Assembly: GCF_023684385.1 (NCBI RefSeq)
Contig: NZ_JAGSOJ010000002.1
Location: 744,001-808,000 of the forward strand
Length of the DNA: 64,000 nt
Direction: 5' to 3'
Origin: Oceanirhabdus seepicola
Lineage (GTDB): Bacteria; Bacillota; Clostridia; Clostridiales; Clostridiaceae
Positions within the stretch are counted from its first letter, which is position 1, and each line of letters opens with the position of its first letter. A program made the translations under genes and the position numbers. Below the pieces are notes generated by a model, which had not been told where the DNA came from, did no database searches, and was given only the letters and a program-made list of their open reading frames with translations. Positions 1 through 10,118 of the stretch are shown here, one piece after another.

Positions 1-1
1 G

Positions 2-643
2 ATCAACAAACCTGAAAGTGACGAAAAGTATGATGCATTAAGAATGGAAGTTATCAATGTAACTGAAAATGCTTCTGCAACAGTTGCTGTTACTACTTCT
101 GTAGATAAATTAATGTTTGGTGCTAACGTAACAGTTACTGCTGATAATGATGGAGTTGCGACTTACCAAATTTTCACAAAAGTTGGTGAAAACATGGAAG
201 CTCTTCATGATGATAAAGTTGTAGTTGGAGAAGTTGCTGAAGATTTATTCCCAGCAGAAGAAGGACAAGAGGTTACTATTAAATTCTTCGATGCAGAAGG
301 AACTTTTGTTGGAGAAGTTAATACTGAATTAGGTAAAGAAGCTTCTTTCAAAATTGAAAAAGAAGAAGAAATAGAGCTTAAAGATTTTGTAGCAGTAGCT
401 ACTTTAGAAAAATTAATGTTTGGTGGAAATGTAACTGTAACTTGTGAAGCTGAAGAAGTTGCTACTTACCAAATCTTCACAAAAGTTGGAGAAGACATGG
501 AAGCTCTTCATGATGATAAAGTTGTAGTTGGAGAAACTGCTAAAGATTTATTCCCAGTAGAAGCAGACCAAGAAGTTCTTGTTAAATTCTTCAATGCTGA
601 AGGAACTTTATTAGGACAAAGCGAAACAACTTTAGTAAAGTAA
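2..643 (+). CDS. Tandem-module surface/secreted protein, 5' end outside window
   Basis: The reading frame is open from base 2, so the true start lies upstream; an internal ATG at 44 is not preceded by a ribosome binding site. The visible part holds two tandem copies of a module of about 85 residues. Each contains the pattern KLMFGxNVTVT, then VATYQIFTKVGExMEALHDDKVVVGE, then DLFP, then a strand ending FFxAEGT. The copies are nearly identical in the middle, which suggests recent duplication. The module looks like a small beta-sandwich (Ig-like) fold. The same pattern in diverged form occurs in the membrane-anchored protein at 37246-37617. The protein is very acidic and ends straight after module 2 with no anchor. 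Codon choice (AAC, TTC, GTT, GCT) suggests high expression, as in the next gene. The function is not recognised; an envelope or S-layer-associated role is inferred from the neighbourhood. Confidence 0.7.
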   Translation: MNKPESDEKYDALRMEVINVTENASATVAVTTSVDKLMFGANVTVTADNDGVATYQIFTKVGENMEALHDDKVVVGEVAEDLFPAEEGQEVTIKFFDAEGTFVGEVNTELGKEASFKIEKEEEIELKDFVAVATLEKLMFGGNVTVTCEAEEVATYQIFTKVGEDMEALHDDKVVVGETAKDLFPVEADQEVLVKFFNAEGTLLGQSETTLVK

Positions 644-705
644 TTTAGAAATTTAATTTAATATATTGTTAAGAAAAAATAGATATAATTGGAGGGTAAC
701 AAATT

Positions 706-3700
706 ATGAACGGTAAAAAAATTACTAGCTCAGTTTTAGCTGCTATCATGTTAGCAGGAACAACTAACGTATTTGCTGCAATGCCAGACAAATCAGTTGT
801 AATTGGTGAGAAAGCTTTTGCTTTTAAATACGCTAATGCAGATGAAAACAAGAAAGAAATCTTAGATGCAATGAAAAACAAAGGTGAGGGTTCAATCTAC
901 GTTAAAGCTATGAACAAATGGTATAACAATGATAACTCTATCCTAGAAGATACTTCAGTAATCCCAGCAGTTGTTTATACAAATGTTGAAGGTGAAACTG
1001 CTGATTACGAAGCTGCTGATGGAGAAGTTTCTAACGGCGTTTCAGACGAATTTGAAGTAGTTGATGTAAGTGCTATTAGTAATACAAAAATCAAAGTTGA
1101 ATTAAAAGAAGAAGTTGAAGCAGTTTCAACAGCGGGGTTTCAAATCGTTAAAAAAGGAACTGAAGACGTTGTAGAAGTTATAGATGCAACTGTTGAAGGT
1201 GACGTTGTTATATTAACTACTGATGCAATGGATGCTGGTCAAGCGTACACTATAACAGCTAATGAAGTTTCAAAAAACTTCACTGGTATTGCTAAGAAGA
1301 CTTCAGCTCCAACAGTTAAAACTGTAAACTGTGTTGATACTGAAAGAGTAGAAATAAGCTTTGACATGCCTTTAGATAGAGAAACAGCTGAAGATGTTGC
1401 TAACTATACATTAAATAAGGATGCAACTGTTTTAGAAGCTAAATTAAGTGGTTCAAGAAAAACTGTAACATTAACTACAGAAGGTGTTACAAAAAACAAA
1501 ATGTTTATTTTAAAAATTGCAGATGTTTTAAGTGCTGATGATGTAAAAGTAGCTAAAACAAGCAGAAACTTTGTAGGAAAAGTTGATACTTTAGCTGCTA
1601 CAATTTCAAAAGTTGTTCCTGTTAACAACACTCGTATTGAAGTTCTTTTCAGTGATGTAAATGGTGTTGATAAAGAGTCTGCTGAAAATGTAAGCAACTA
1701 TACAATCAAAACTGGTACAACTGAATTAGAGATAGAGTCTATCGAGGCTGTATTAAATACTGACACATATTTATATGACAAAGTAATAATCGTTACAGAA
1801 GCTCAAACTGCTGGTAAGAAATACACAGTTGAAATTGATAACTTAAAAGATGGTTCTGTAGCAGAAAACATTAACAAAAAAGCATTAAAAGGAACATTCT
1901 ACGGAAGAGTTGCAGATAAAACATCTCCATCTGTTGATCCTGCAAGTGTTGAAGTTCTAAGTAATACAAAGGTTAGATTCACAATTAATGAAACTAACGC
2001 ATTAGATTACGGTACTGTTTTAGATCTTAACAATTATGAGTTTAACAATGATTTAGAAGTTTTAAATGTTGAAGTAGAAGATCAAGATGAACCTTATACA
2101 ACATCAGGAAGAACTGTAATACTAACTACTAGTGAGCAAACAAAATCTAAATCTTATACATTAACTGTAAAAGGTATTTCAGACGAATTTGGTAATGCAA
2201 TGAAGACTGTTGGTTCAAGCTACAGAAAATATTATTTCGTTGGTAAGGGTGATGATGTAACTCCACCACACATTACAAATGTTAAAGTTAGTAACAACAC
2301 AATTGTTTACTTAACTTTCAATGAAGTAGTAAATAAAGAAGCTGCTGAAGATCCAACAAACTACGATATAGCTGAAATTTATGGAAGCCACGATATTGGT
2401 TCACCAATAAGTGCTACAGTTACAAGCTCTGGTAAAGGTAAAGTAGTTAAATTAGTAATGGCTTCTCAAAAAGTAAACAAAACTTACGGAATTACTATAA
2501 ATAACATAGCTGATGCTTCAGGTAATGAAACAGTTGATGCATATGGAGAATTTATTGGTAAGAGAGTAGAGAATGACAACGAAAGACCAGAAATGTTATA
2601 TGCAGAAGCATTACACAAAGACGAAGTATGGGTATACATGAGTGAAGCAGTTGATACATCTTCTACTGAGTTTACAGCTGAAAACTTAAGTGATCATACT
2701 ACTGTTGTTTTCGAACTAGCTTCTAGTCGTGACGATGATACATTACTTGTATTTAAACCTAAGACAGGTACATTAGTTAATAATGCAACTTACAAGATTA
2801 CAGATTTAAGAGGTGTAACAGACCCTACTGGTAACACATTACGTTATGTGGCAGCTGAAGCTCCTATTAAATTCATTGGAACTACTCGTGCAAACATAGC
2901 TCCAGAAGTTGTGAATTGGGAACAAAGAGATGCTAAAACTGTAAGAGTTTACTTTAATGAAGAGGTTCAAGTTACAGGTACATTAGGAACTGTTGTAATT
3001 TCAGGAAATGACACGCCAACAGCATACTACCAAGGTTCAGATAAGACTTACGTTGATTTCATAGTTGGTACTAATTATGATTATAATAAAACTACAGAGA
3101 TGAATTTCAGTAACATAATTACAGATATGGCAGGTACAGCTGCTAAGGATGAAAAAACTCCAATAGTACCTTACATCATCGATGAAGAAAAACCTGTAAT
3201 TGCAAATGTTTATGCTGATGATAATACAAACATCGTAGTTGAATATGATGAAAAAATTAGTTCATATTCATTAAGAAAGAAAGGTATCAATCCAATATTA
3301 GGAAACTATAGAGTTTCTTATGACGAAGATAATGTAACTAAGTATGTAAACATTAAGAGTGTTTATAGATATTCTGATACTAAAGTTGGATTAGAAACAT
3401 CTACACCATTATCTGCTACAATAGTTTACAAATTAGTTCCAATTAACGGTGTTAAAGATATAGCTGGTAATCTATCATCTGTTAGAGATGTAGAGCACAT
3501 TTTCACTGGTTCAGAAGTAATTAACTCTGACTACATTAAAGGTGTTAAAATAGTTAATGGTACTACTATTAACGTAGGTGGACCTGTGACTTCTGTTAAA
3601 GAAGTACTTGCTAATGATACATTAAGCGGTGATTTAGTTGCTTCAACTGATAGCGATGATAATGTTACATTAACAGTTCCATTAGTAAGTGGAAGCACTT

Positions 3701-4677
3701 ATAGAGTATCAACAGCTAATGATTCTTGCGATTTTGATGGAATAGTTCAAAATGGTGGATTAAGAGTTGTAAGAAATGATTCTACTGCAGCTGAGATTAC
3801 TTATGCTGGTTTATCAACAGCTAATCATACAGTAACAGTTTATAACGTAGCAGATTTAACTCCTGAAACAGTTACTGTTGTTGGAGATAGATTAATTATT
3901 GCTAAAGGCGATGTTGCTGCTAATGATAAGTTATATGTAGTTGTAAAAGATAATGCAGCTAACAACGTTTTATATGCTGCAAACGTAACTGTAGAAGCTG
4001 GAGATGTTGCAAATCCAGATCAATATTATGTTGATTCTGCTAAAACAGGTTTAGATTATGCTGGTTTCACATTCACAGCTTCTGAAGATAAAGATACTGT
4101 TAAAGGTAATATAACTTTACCAGAAACAGCTACAATAGATGGTCAAACTGTAGCTATCGCATGGGCAGAAACTGCAGATACTTCTAATGTTGCAGCATAT
4201 GCTACTGGTACAGTAACTATTACTCAAAGTGCTACAGATGATGTAAATGAAGTTGTTACATTAACAGCTACTTTAACTAAAGGTACTATTAGTGAGACTA
4301 AAGAGTTTACATTCACTGTATTAGAAGGTAAAGCACCAACTGTTACATCTTCAATTTTAGAGCAAGCTGATTCTGCTGATGATGCTAAAATTGCTTTAGC
4401 TGAAGGTGATTCACATGTATTCACATTTAGCGAAGCATTAGATGCTAGTAGTGTAACTGCTGTTGAGAATGCTTTAGCTATTGCTGGTACAAATGCAGAT
4501 AAAGTTACAAAAACTTGGAATGCTGATAATACAGCTCTAACTGTAGCATTAGCAGATGATGCTGACGCAGGTACTACTCTAGTAGCTGAGATTACAGTTA
4601 CTGGTAATGTTACTGCTAACATCACTGATGCTGCTGGTAATACAACTTCAGATGCAATATTAATTACAGACAACTAA
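706..4677 (+). CDS. Large secreted Ig-repeat surface protein (S-layer-like)
   Basis: 1323 residues; ATG preceded by GGAGGG (691-696). An N-terminal signal peptide (about residues 1-25, cleavage near FA-A) is followed by a domain of about 90 residues (PDKSVVIGEKAFAFKYAN through YEAADGEVSNG) that recurs in the protein at 42256. Residues of about 113-950 are a chain of roughly eight SbsA/Big_5-type Ig modules. Each begins with the pattern 'xNTKIKVxF', has 'AENVSNYTI', and ends 'KSYTLTVKGISDxxGN'. Around residues 1120-1220 there is a bacterial Ig-like (aBig type) domain, and a last SbsA-like module ends the protein at DAAGNTTSDAILITDN. There is no LPXTG, SLH or CWB2 anchor visible. Codon use is that of a very highly expressed gene, consistent with an S-layer or major surface protein. 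A strong terminator follows. Identity as the actual S-layer protein is inference. Confidence 0.75.
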   Translation: MNGKKITSSVLAAIMLAGTTNVFAAMPDKSVVIGEKAFAFKYANADENKKEILDAMKNKGEGSIYVKAMNKWYNNDNSILEDTSVIPAVVYTNVEGETADYEAADGEVSNGVSDEFEVVDVSAISNTKIKVELKEEVEAVSTAGFQIVKKGTEDVVEVIDATVEGDVVILTTDAMDAGQAYTITANEVSKNFTGIAKKTSAPTVKTVNCVDTERVEISFDMPLDRETAEDVANYTLNKDATVLEAKLSGSRKTVTLTTEGVTKNKMFILKIADVLSADDVKVAKTSRNFVGKVDTLAATISKVVPVNNTRIEVLFSDVNGVDKESAENVSNYTIKTGTTELEIESIEAVLNTDTYLYDKVIIVTEAQTAGKKYTVEIDNLKDGSVAENINKKALKGTFYGRVADKTSPSVDPASVEVLSNTKVRFTINETNALDYGTVLDLNNYEFNNDLEVLNVEVEDQDEPYTTSGRTVILTTSEQTKSKSYTLTVKGISDEFGNAMKTVGSSYRKYYFVGKGDDVTPPHITNVKVSNNTIVYLTFNEVVNKEAAEDPTNYDIAEIYGSHDIGSPISATVTSSGKGKVVKLVMASQKVNKTYGITINNIADASGNETVDAYGEFIGKRVENDNERPEMLYAEALHKDEVWVYMSEAVDTSSTEFTAENLSDHTTVVFELASSRDDDTLLVFKPKTGTLVNNATYKITDLRGVTDPTGNTLRYVAAEAPIKFIGTTRANIAPEVVNWEQRDAKTVRVYFNEEVQVTGTLGTVVISGNDTPTAYYQGSDKTYVDFIVGTNYDYNKTTEMNFSNIITDMAGTAAKDEKTPIVPYIIDEEKPVIANVYADDNTNIVVEYDEKISSYSLRKKGINPILGNYRVSYDEDNVTKYVNIKSVYRYSDTKVGLETSTPLSATIVYKLVPINGVKDIAGNLSSVRDVEHIFTGSEVINSDYIKGVKIVNGTTINVGGPVTSVKEVLANDTLSGDLVASTDSDDNVTLTVPLVSGSTYRVSTANDSCDFDGIVQNGGLRVVRNDSTAAEITYAGLSTANHTVTVYNVADLTPETVTVVGDRLIIAKGDVAANDKLYVVVKDNAANNVLYAANVTVEAGDVANPDQYYVDSAKTGLDYAGFTFTASEDKDTVKGNITLPETATIDGQTVAIAWAETADTSNVAAYATGTVTITQSATDDVNEVVTLTATLTKGTISETKEFTFTVLEGKAPTVTSSILEQADSADDAKIALAEGDSHVFTFSEALDASSVTAVENALAIAGTNADKVTKTWNADNTALTVALADDADAGTTLVAEITVTGNVTANITDAAGNTTSDAILITDN

Positions 4678-4740
4678 AAAATTTGGGATGCTTAATCTGA
4701 ATAGTATAGATAAAGTAACTAAAAATTAAAGGTTAAATGA

Positions 4741-4772
4741 GAAAGGATACTTCGGTATCCTTTCTTTTTTTT
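4741..4772 (+). terminator. Rho-independent terminator
   Basis: A perfect 10-bp stem (GAAAGGATAC/GTATCCTTTC) with a TTCG tetraloop is followed by eight T. It closes the surface-protein gene ending at 4677. Confidence 0.9.
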
Positions 4773-4778
4773 AAAGGC

Positions 4779-4820
4779 TGATAGATTTACTTAGTATCTA
4801 AGTATCTATCAGTCTTCTTT
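4779..4820 (+). terminator. Second hairpin with T-rich tail
   Basis: Nested inverted repeat: CTGATAGAT/ATCTATCAG outer arms and ACTTAG/CTAAGT inner arms, then TCTTCTTTTT. It is probably a back-up terminator. The remaining 4821-5000 holds no gene or recognised riboswitch. Confidence 0.5.
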
Positions 4821-5000
4821 TTGAGTAATCCTGAGAGATGAATAATATATAGTTGAATAAATAATATCCATAGTTTATAGCTCAATAATATGATGTATTA
4901 ACAAATTAGAATGATGATTCTCCTGAAAGAGTGTCAGAGACTGATGGAAGTAATAGTTACAGATAGATATGTAAACATATAAAATTGTTTCCTTTTTTAA

Positions 5001-5029
5001 ACTTTTTTTTATGAAAAATATGTTATAAT
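5001..5029 (+). promoter_or_regulatory. Probable extended -10 promoter
   Basis: TATAAT at 5024-5029 is preceded by TG with one base between (extended -10). The -35 region is only a T-rich run. It lies 44 bases before the GTG start of the gene at 5073. Confidence 0.5.
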
Positions 5030-5072
5030 CTCTATATCAGACAAATATAGTTAGTATATAGGAGGGTATGAT

Positions 5073-6767
5073 GTGAAAAAAGAAAGGATTTTAAAGTTAT
5101 TTATTGTTTTCAGTATTTTAATTGGGTTAGTTTCGTCCAATACAGTGTCTGTTTTCGCGGATAGTGATGATAATAAATGGGATTTAGATGTGAGAGAGGA
5201 AGTCCAATTACCTAATAAGGAATGGAGCATTGTTTTTTCAACAGGATTGGACAAGCAAACTATAAATAATAAGAATATTTATGTTTTGGATTCTAAGGAT
5301 AAAAAAGTTAGTAATATCAAACTTAAGTATATTGAGGAAGAGAAGACTCTAAAAATTATTCCTGGCAAAGAATATGAACAGGGGAAGTCTTACTTTTTAT
5401 GTTTAGATGAGGGACTTAAATCTCATCAAGGAAAACCTTTATCTAAGCCGTACAAGCTTCAATTTGAGATTAAAAAAGTTGATTCTGATTTCTTTAAAAT
5501 TAGAAATATTGAAGTAGTAAGTAAGAATAGATTAAATGTATATTTTACTCAGCCAATTAATGAGGGGGCTGAATTACCTCTTTATTATGAAATACTAAGA
5601 GATGGTTATGAGTTTATTAGGGGTAGCTATCAGACTATGGATGTTAAAAGAGTTGATGGTTCAAACAATGAAATTTCAATTTATCTTAAGGAGCATGTAT
5701 TTAATAGTAATGAGGAGTATACTATTAAGGTTTTAGGAGATTTAATGAGCGATTATGGAGTTCGACTTCTAAATGGCTTAGGAGAGCAGATGATTTTTGA
5801 GGGTATCGATAGTGAAAATGAAGATATTAAAATTGATGATGTTGAAACATTGAGTGAAACTATTGTAAAAATAAACTTCAATAAAGCATTTGATAAAAAC
5901 ACAGCAGGTGAGAAAAAAAATTACCTTCTATTAGATTCTAATGATAATCCTATAACTATCACAAAAATTAATTTAAGTGATGACTTAAAATCAGTTGAAT
6001 TAACTATCTACCCTAAATTAAAGAGTTCAGAAGAATATGAGCTAACTGTGAAAGGGATTAACGATAATTTTAACTTAAGCAAATTAAAAAGCGAAAAGCG
6101 TGAAGTATACTGGTATGGCGGTACAAAAATCAATCTTGATATAACATATGTTGAACCAGTTAACAGAAGGGTTATAAATGTGTATTTCAATAAACCTATA
6201 GATAAAATCTCTGCTTTGAAAACTAGTTATTATCAGATTAGAGATATTTCCAGTAAGCGTCTTTATACTAGTCCAATTAGGGTATCTTATGATAGTGAAA
6301 AAGATCCTTTTATGGTTAAATTATATTTAAAGGATGAAGTTAGAGAAAATAAAATTTATAATTTAAATGTATCTAAATATATGAAAGATGAGATGGGAAA
6401 TTCATATTCAAATGCATCTGATTGTGAATTCCAAGGTAGTAATGTAAACTATCAAGGTGTTTATGTTAAAGATGCAGTTGTTATAGGGAATGATCATATT
6501 AAGGTAGCGTTCTCTGGTGAGATAAGAAATAGCGGAGTGAATCTAGAAACTGCTAATTATTTATTAGAATGTAGCCAAGGGGAAAATAGAAAGATCTTGA
6601 TTGGCTGTAGCAGTGTTAGATATGTTGATGGTAGTACACTGATATTAACTTTTGAAGGTTTGAATTACAACGAGGATTATGTTCTTAAAATCAATTCTTT
6701 AGAGGATATTTTAGGAGAGCGTACTGATATTTACGCTGACGGTGTAGACGTTATTTTAGGACAATAA
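5073..6767 (+). CDS. Secreted protein with SbsA-type Ig modules
   Basis: 564 residues. The GTG start at 5073 is chosen because GGAGGG (5061-5066) lies six bases ahead. A signal peptide spans residues 1 to about 29 (ends VSVFA-DSDD). The rest is about five modules of about 100 residues of the SbsA/Big_5 Ig type: module 1 (KEWSIVFSTGLDKQTIN ... KLQFEIKK) is the 'N-terminal' type also found at the start of the 1628-residue protein (14815) and at the C-terminus of the S41 protease (37637). Later modules show 'RRVINVYFNKPIDK' and 'YNLNVSKYMKDEMGN'. No cell-wall anchor motif is visible. It sits alone between two terminators. A cell-surface or S-layer-associated role is inferred from domain content and neighbours. 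Confidence 0.7.
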   Translation: MKKERILKLFIVFSILIGLVSSNTVSVFADSDDNKWDLDVREEVQLPNKEWSIVFSTGLDKQTINNKNIYVLDSKDKKVSNIKLKYIEEEKTLKIIPGKEYEQGKSYFLCLDEGLKSHQGKPLSKPYKLQFEIKKVDSDFFKIRNIEVVSKNRLNVYFTQPINEGAELPLYYEILRDGYEFIRGSYQTMDVKRVDGSNNEISIYLKEHVFNSNEEYTIKVLGDLMSDYGVRLLNGLGEQMIFEGIDSENEDIKIDDVETLSETIVKINFNKAFDKNTAGEKKNYLLLDSNDNPITITKINLSDDLKSVELTIYPKLKSSEEYELTVKGINDNFNLSKLKSEKREVYWYGGTKINLDITYVEPVNRRVINVYFNKPIDKISALKTSYYQIRDISSKRLYTSPIRVSYDSEKDPFMVKLYLKDEVRENKIYNLNVSKYMKDEMGNSYSNASDCEFQGSNVNYQGVYVKDAVVIGNDHIKVAFSGEIRNSGVNLETANYLLECSQGENRKILIGCSSVRYVDGSTLILTFEGLNYNEDYVLKINSLEDILGERTDIYADGVDVILGQ

Positions 6768-6790
6768 TTATATGTATAATGTAAAAATGA

Positions 6791-6825
6791 AAAGAGAGCA
6801 TCTTAAAAATTAGGGTGCTCTCTTT
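6791..6825 (+). terminator. Terminator hairpin
   Basis: AAAGAGAGCA (6791-6800) pairs with TGCTCTCTTT (6816-6825). It follows the stop at 6767. Confidence 0.7.
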
Positions 6826-6938
6826 ATATATGCCTAAAACCTCTCAGAAACTCGAAATTAGCGCGTTTGTTTTTAGGGGTATATAACTTTGGTAAAACAA
6901 CTTAATTAACTATACGCCCAGGTTTAAAGGCAGTAAAC

Positions 6939-7003
6939 AGAGAATAAAGAATAAAGAACAAATTATAACACTTTACTTGTTATTTATTCTTTGTTCTTTT
7001 TAG
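6939..7003. repeat. GAATAAA-rich imperfect inverted repeat
   Basis: The left arm (AGAATAAAGAATAAAGAACAA) and the reverse complement of the right arm match at about 19 of 21 positions. Related purine-rich tracts occur at 42091, 56331, 56534 and 62090. The remaining part of this intergenic stretch (6826-7110) holds no gene I can support. Confidence 0.5.
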
Positions 7004-7124
7004 CATATATAGTAATCTTTTAGATAATACTATTTTTGATAATTATTTTGTTATATAAATATATAGCTTTGGTTTTGAAGAAGAATATAAGGTGAAAATA
7101 AGTTTATATATAGGAGGTTTTAAG

Positions 7125-7481
7125 ATGAAGAGAATTAGTGTATCTTTTTTGTTCCTCTTGTTTGCAGTGAGTTTTATAGCATGTAATCAAGAAATCACAT
7201 ATACTGAAGAATTTAATTATCTTCCAAAGTATGAAGGTATGGTAATTGAAGATTTTAAAGAGCCGATTGAAGGACAGATGGGGATTGCTGTTTATAAACT
7301 TAAAGATGCAAGTCCTGAAGATGTCTTAAAGAAATATGAAAGACTTTTAAAAAAGGATGGATGGAAAGTTACTAAAGATAATAAGCCTGCCAATCTTACT
7401 GTAGAAAAGGAGAATCATCAGGCTACGATTGCTACAAGTAAAACAGAAGAAGGAACAACACTTACTATAATGTCAAAATAA
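7125..7481 (+). CDS. Small putative lipoprotein
   Basis: 118 residues. The ATG at 7125 is preceded by AGGAGG (7112-7117); an in-frame start at 7092 would precede that site and is less likely. The N-terminus is a lysine/arginine pair, a hydrophobic run of about 15 residues, and a possible lipobox ending I-A-C (Cys18 by this start), so a lipid-anchored extracellular protein is likely, although the -3 residue (Phe) is not ideal. The mature part is about 100 residues with a repeated helix pattern (SPEDVLKKYERLLKKDGWKV) and a predicted beta C-terminus. This 'DVLKKYEKLLKKDGW' shape is common in small lipoproteins of unknown function. It is followed by a terminator shared with the convergent gene. 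Confidence 0.65.
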   Translation: MKRISVSFLFLLFAVSFIACNQEITYTEEFNYLPKYEGMVIEDFKEPIEGQMGIAVYKLKDASPEDVLKKYERLLKKDGWKVTKDNKPANLTVEKENHQATIATSKTEEGTTLTIMSK

Positions 7482-7493
7482 ATGAAAATGAAA

Positions 7494-7523
7494 AAGAAGG
7501 AACAACTGATGTTGTTCCTTCTT
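7494..7523. terminator. Bidirectional terminator between convergent genes
   Basis: Perfect 13-bp stem (AAGAAGGAACAAC/GTTGTTCCTTCTT), loop TGAT, A-rich on the left and T-rich on the right, between genes ending at 7481 (+) and 7562 (-). Confidence 0.8.
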
Positions 7524-7561
7524 TCTTATTTTGTTACTTATTAAAATCTATATCAGATTTA

Positions 7562-9673
7562 TTATTCAACTGTTACGTTTATAGTTACTACTAAACCATT
7601 GCTTGTAACATATCCAATAGTTGCAGTTCCAGTTTCAGTTGCTGAAGAAACAGTGTTTCCAGAAGCATCTACAGAAACTAATGAACTATCAGAAGATGTC
7701 CACATTCCACCAGCAGTTGCAGTTATATCTACTCCGTACTGGTCTTCAATTGTTAATAGACTACTGATTGCAGTGTTAGCATCAACTGCTGCAATGTTTT
7801 GAGCTACAGTAACACTCTCTTCAGAGAATTTGTTAGTCTTAGCCATTGGTGCATCAGTGATTGCTTCTACATCGATTTCAGCAAGTTTTTCAGCTCCACT
7901 CCATACAGCTACTTTAGCAGTTGCTTCATCAGTTGCGAAGATCTTACCAACATTACCAGTAACATCAGTACCGATTACTGCGTTTGTAGAAGTTACATTA
8001 GTGATTTTTCCTGGTTTAAGAGCTACAACTTTACCAGCACTTGTTTTACCTTCTAATACAAGAGTTGTTGCATATGCAGAATCTTTATCGTGTCCAGCTT
8101 TTCCGTATAAGTTTTCAACAGCTTCTAATTCATAAGATACGATGTTTTCAGTTTTAACAGTTCCGATAGTTACATCAATTCCAGAACCAGTAACTCCGTT
8201 TATAGAAATTGTGAATACTTCGCTTCCAGCAGTTGAAGTACCAGCGAATTGTACGTCTTCATCGCCTCCACCTACTGTGAATGATGCTCCATCTATTGTG
8301 ATTATATTTGCAGTTCCATCTTTAGCAACGATATCAACAGTTTCACTTGTTAATGTCATTTCTCTGTTGTATTGGTCAACTACAGTTAAGTTATCTTTGT
8401 CAATAACTTTTACAGCTGTTGTATCAGCTTCAAATAAAGCAGGGATATCTTTAACAGCAGTAATTCTAGTTGCTACAGCAGCTTCCTCAACGCTGAATGA
8501 GATGCTGTTTTGAAGAGCTCCGTCAAAGTAAACGTATATTGTTGCACTACCAGCTCCAGTTGCATTTAATACTAATTCTCCATCAGCATTGAAAGAGAAA
8601 TCACTTGCAGATATAACAGCATTGTTAGAAGTTGAGAATGTAACTTTAGCTCTATCAGCAACGCTTACATCTTTAGCTTTAATTTGAGCTCCGAATTGGT
8701 CAATAGCAACGAATGGGATAACTACATCTTCACTAGCTACAACTAAGCTTGCAGGTGCTGAAGCAGTGAATGATGATACAGCTTCTGAATCAACTACATC
8801 TATTGCTACTGTAGAAACGCTTCCAGTTGCAGCAACTAATGCTGTAATTGTTGCAGTACCTTTAGATCCAGCTGTGAAAGTTAATTTTCCATCAGCATCT
8901 GTTGCAAAAGTAGCAGGATCAACTACTGTAGTATCAGTTGATACAAAAGTTACTCCATCAATTGTAGCAGCTGGCCCTTGATTAGCAGCAAGCTCAATTT
9001 TGTTTCCGTATTGGTCTACAAGAACGTATTCTACTTCAACATTTGTATCACCAGCATAGATTTTTGTTTGTTCTTCTGGTATAATTACATTACCAAACTC
9101 GAATTGGTTGTTAATTGCTTCATCAACTATAGTTAATGTTTCAATTACTGATAAACCAGTTCTGTTGTGAACTATTGTTACAACAACTTTATTATCTTTT
9201 TCAAATGTTGCATTTGATAAGTCAAGTTCAAACTTAGCACCTGCTACTGGTACTGCAGTAGTAGCTGTAGTATTGTAAGCAGTAATTGTGAAGTCTGCAC
9301 GGTTTAGTGTCATTTCTTCACCGTATTGGTTTAATAATTCAAGTTCTAAAGCTGCAGCAGCTTTCTTTTCAATAGTAGGTTTTTTAACTGTTAATGCTTC
9401 AGCTTTTTCAGATTCAATGCTAATAGTTTCATCGTCCAAGCCTGTGATAGCTAATTTATAGTCACCAGCTGGTAAATTGAAAGAGCTTTTTAATTCAACT
9501 GAAGTTTTGTCCTCATTCCACGTGTTAGTTGTGTTATAAGGAACTAAACCCTTTTTTAAAGTAACAGCTACTCCATCCTCAGCAGGTTTGTTGTATGTTA
9601 CTTTGATTGTTGTTGGGTTAATAGCACTTATATTACCAAATCTAATACCAAAAATTGTTAGGTATAAATGGGG
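7562..9673 (-). pseudogene. 5'-truncated S-layer-type Ig-repeat gene
   Basis: The open frame runs from an in-frame TAG at 9674-9676 to TAA at 7562 (703 codons). It contains no ATG with a ribosome binding site; the first usable start codon, TTG at 9437-9439, lies inside a domain and has no Shine-Dalgarno. The frame before that TTG already encodes conserved Ig sequence (ISAINPTTIKVTYNKPAEDG, WNEDKTSVELK, LPAGDYKLAITG), so the gene continues upstream of any plausible start. Five or six Ig modules follow, each with a DQYG-type motif (LLNQYGEEMTL, LVDQYGNKIEL, AIDQFGAQIKA, VVDQYNREMTL, IEDQYGVDITA). This is the C-terminal part of a large S-layer-type protein lacking signal peptide and anchor domains. 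The coding sequence has high-expression codon choice and no internal stop, so truncation is recent or the segment is maintained as a silent cassette. Confidence 0.7.
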
Positions 9674-9971
9674 CTATTGCTTGTCCACAGGCGAAGGCTT
9701 TGAAAAGGCTTTGTAATCAGCATATTAGAATAACGAATAATCAAAATTGCTTTCATCAAACTTCATTAAATATTTAATAAAGTTACAACATTGTTTACAC
9801 GAAATAATATTATAAAAATAAATGTTGTCTCATAAAATTTAAATAATTACAATATATACTACTATTATTGACAAAAATATTGATTTTATTAATATAAATG
9901 GTTATTAATATAAAAAATGTTTGTAACTGAACGGCTGTTTTTAAGTCTTCGACTTTTTGAATAATAAGAAA
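9674..9971. other. Junction region upstream of the truncated S-layer gene
   Basis: About 300 bases with no gene. Similarity to Ig-coding sequence stops at about 9660. Just past it is a more GC-rich patch (about 9670-9720) that looks like a fragment of another coding sequence but that I cannot identify. The rest is AT-rich. A weak dyad (ATACC-11-GGTAT, near 9645-9665) sits at the junction. Confidence 0.4.
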
Positions 9972-10013
9972 GAACTATCAAAATGGAACAATACATTTTG
10001 ATAGTTCTTTTTT
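9972..10013. terminator. Strong hairpin terminator
   Basis: Perfect 14-bp stem (GAACTATCAAAATG/CATTTTGATAGTTC) with an eight-base loop and six T. No intact gene lies upstream on the plus strand, so it may be the leftover terminator of a lost gene or IS. Confidence 0.75.
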
Positions 10014-10118
10014 ATTAAAAACAGAATATAAATTTTAAAATAATAAAAGTTTAAACAAGATAAAATGTGGTATATAATTATATTAAGATAAGGTATGTGA
10101 ATTTGCTTAAGTAGAAAA

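Noticed and set aside
4813..5072. Cyclic di-GMP riboswitch before the surface gene
   Set aside because: None of the conserved GEMM core patterns could be matched; the region has only short unrelated stems.
4224..9000. Several long open frames antisense to the surface genes (for example 4224-4673 minus, 7599-8513 plus)
   Set aside because: They lie opposite highly expressed Ig-repeat genes whose GCT/GTT/ACA-rich codons leave few stops on the other strand. They have no ribosome binding sites and a low-complexity Val/Ser/Thr composition.
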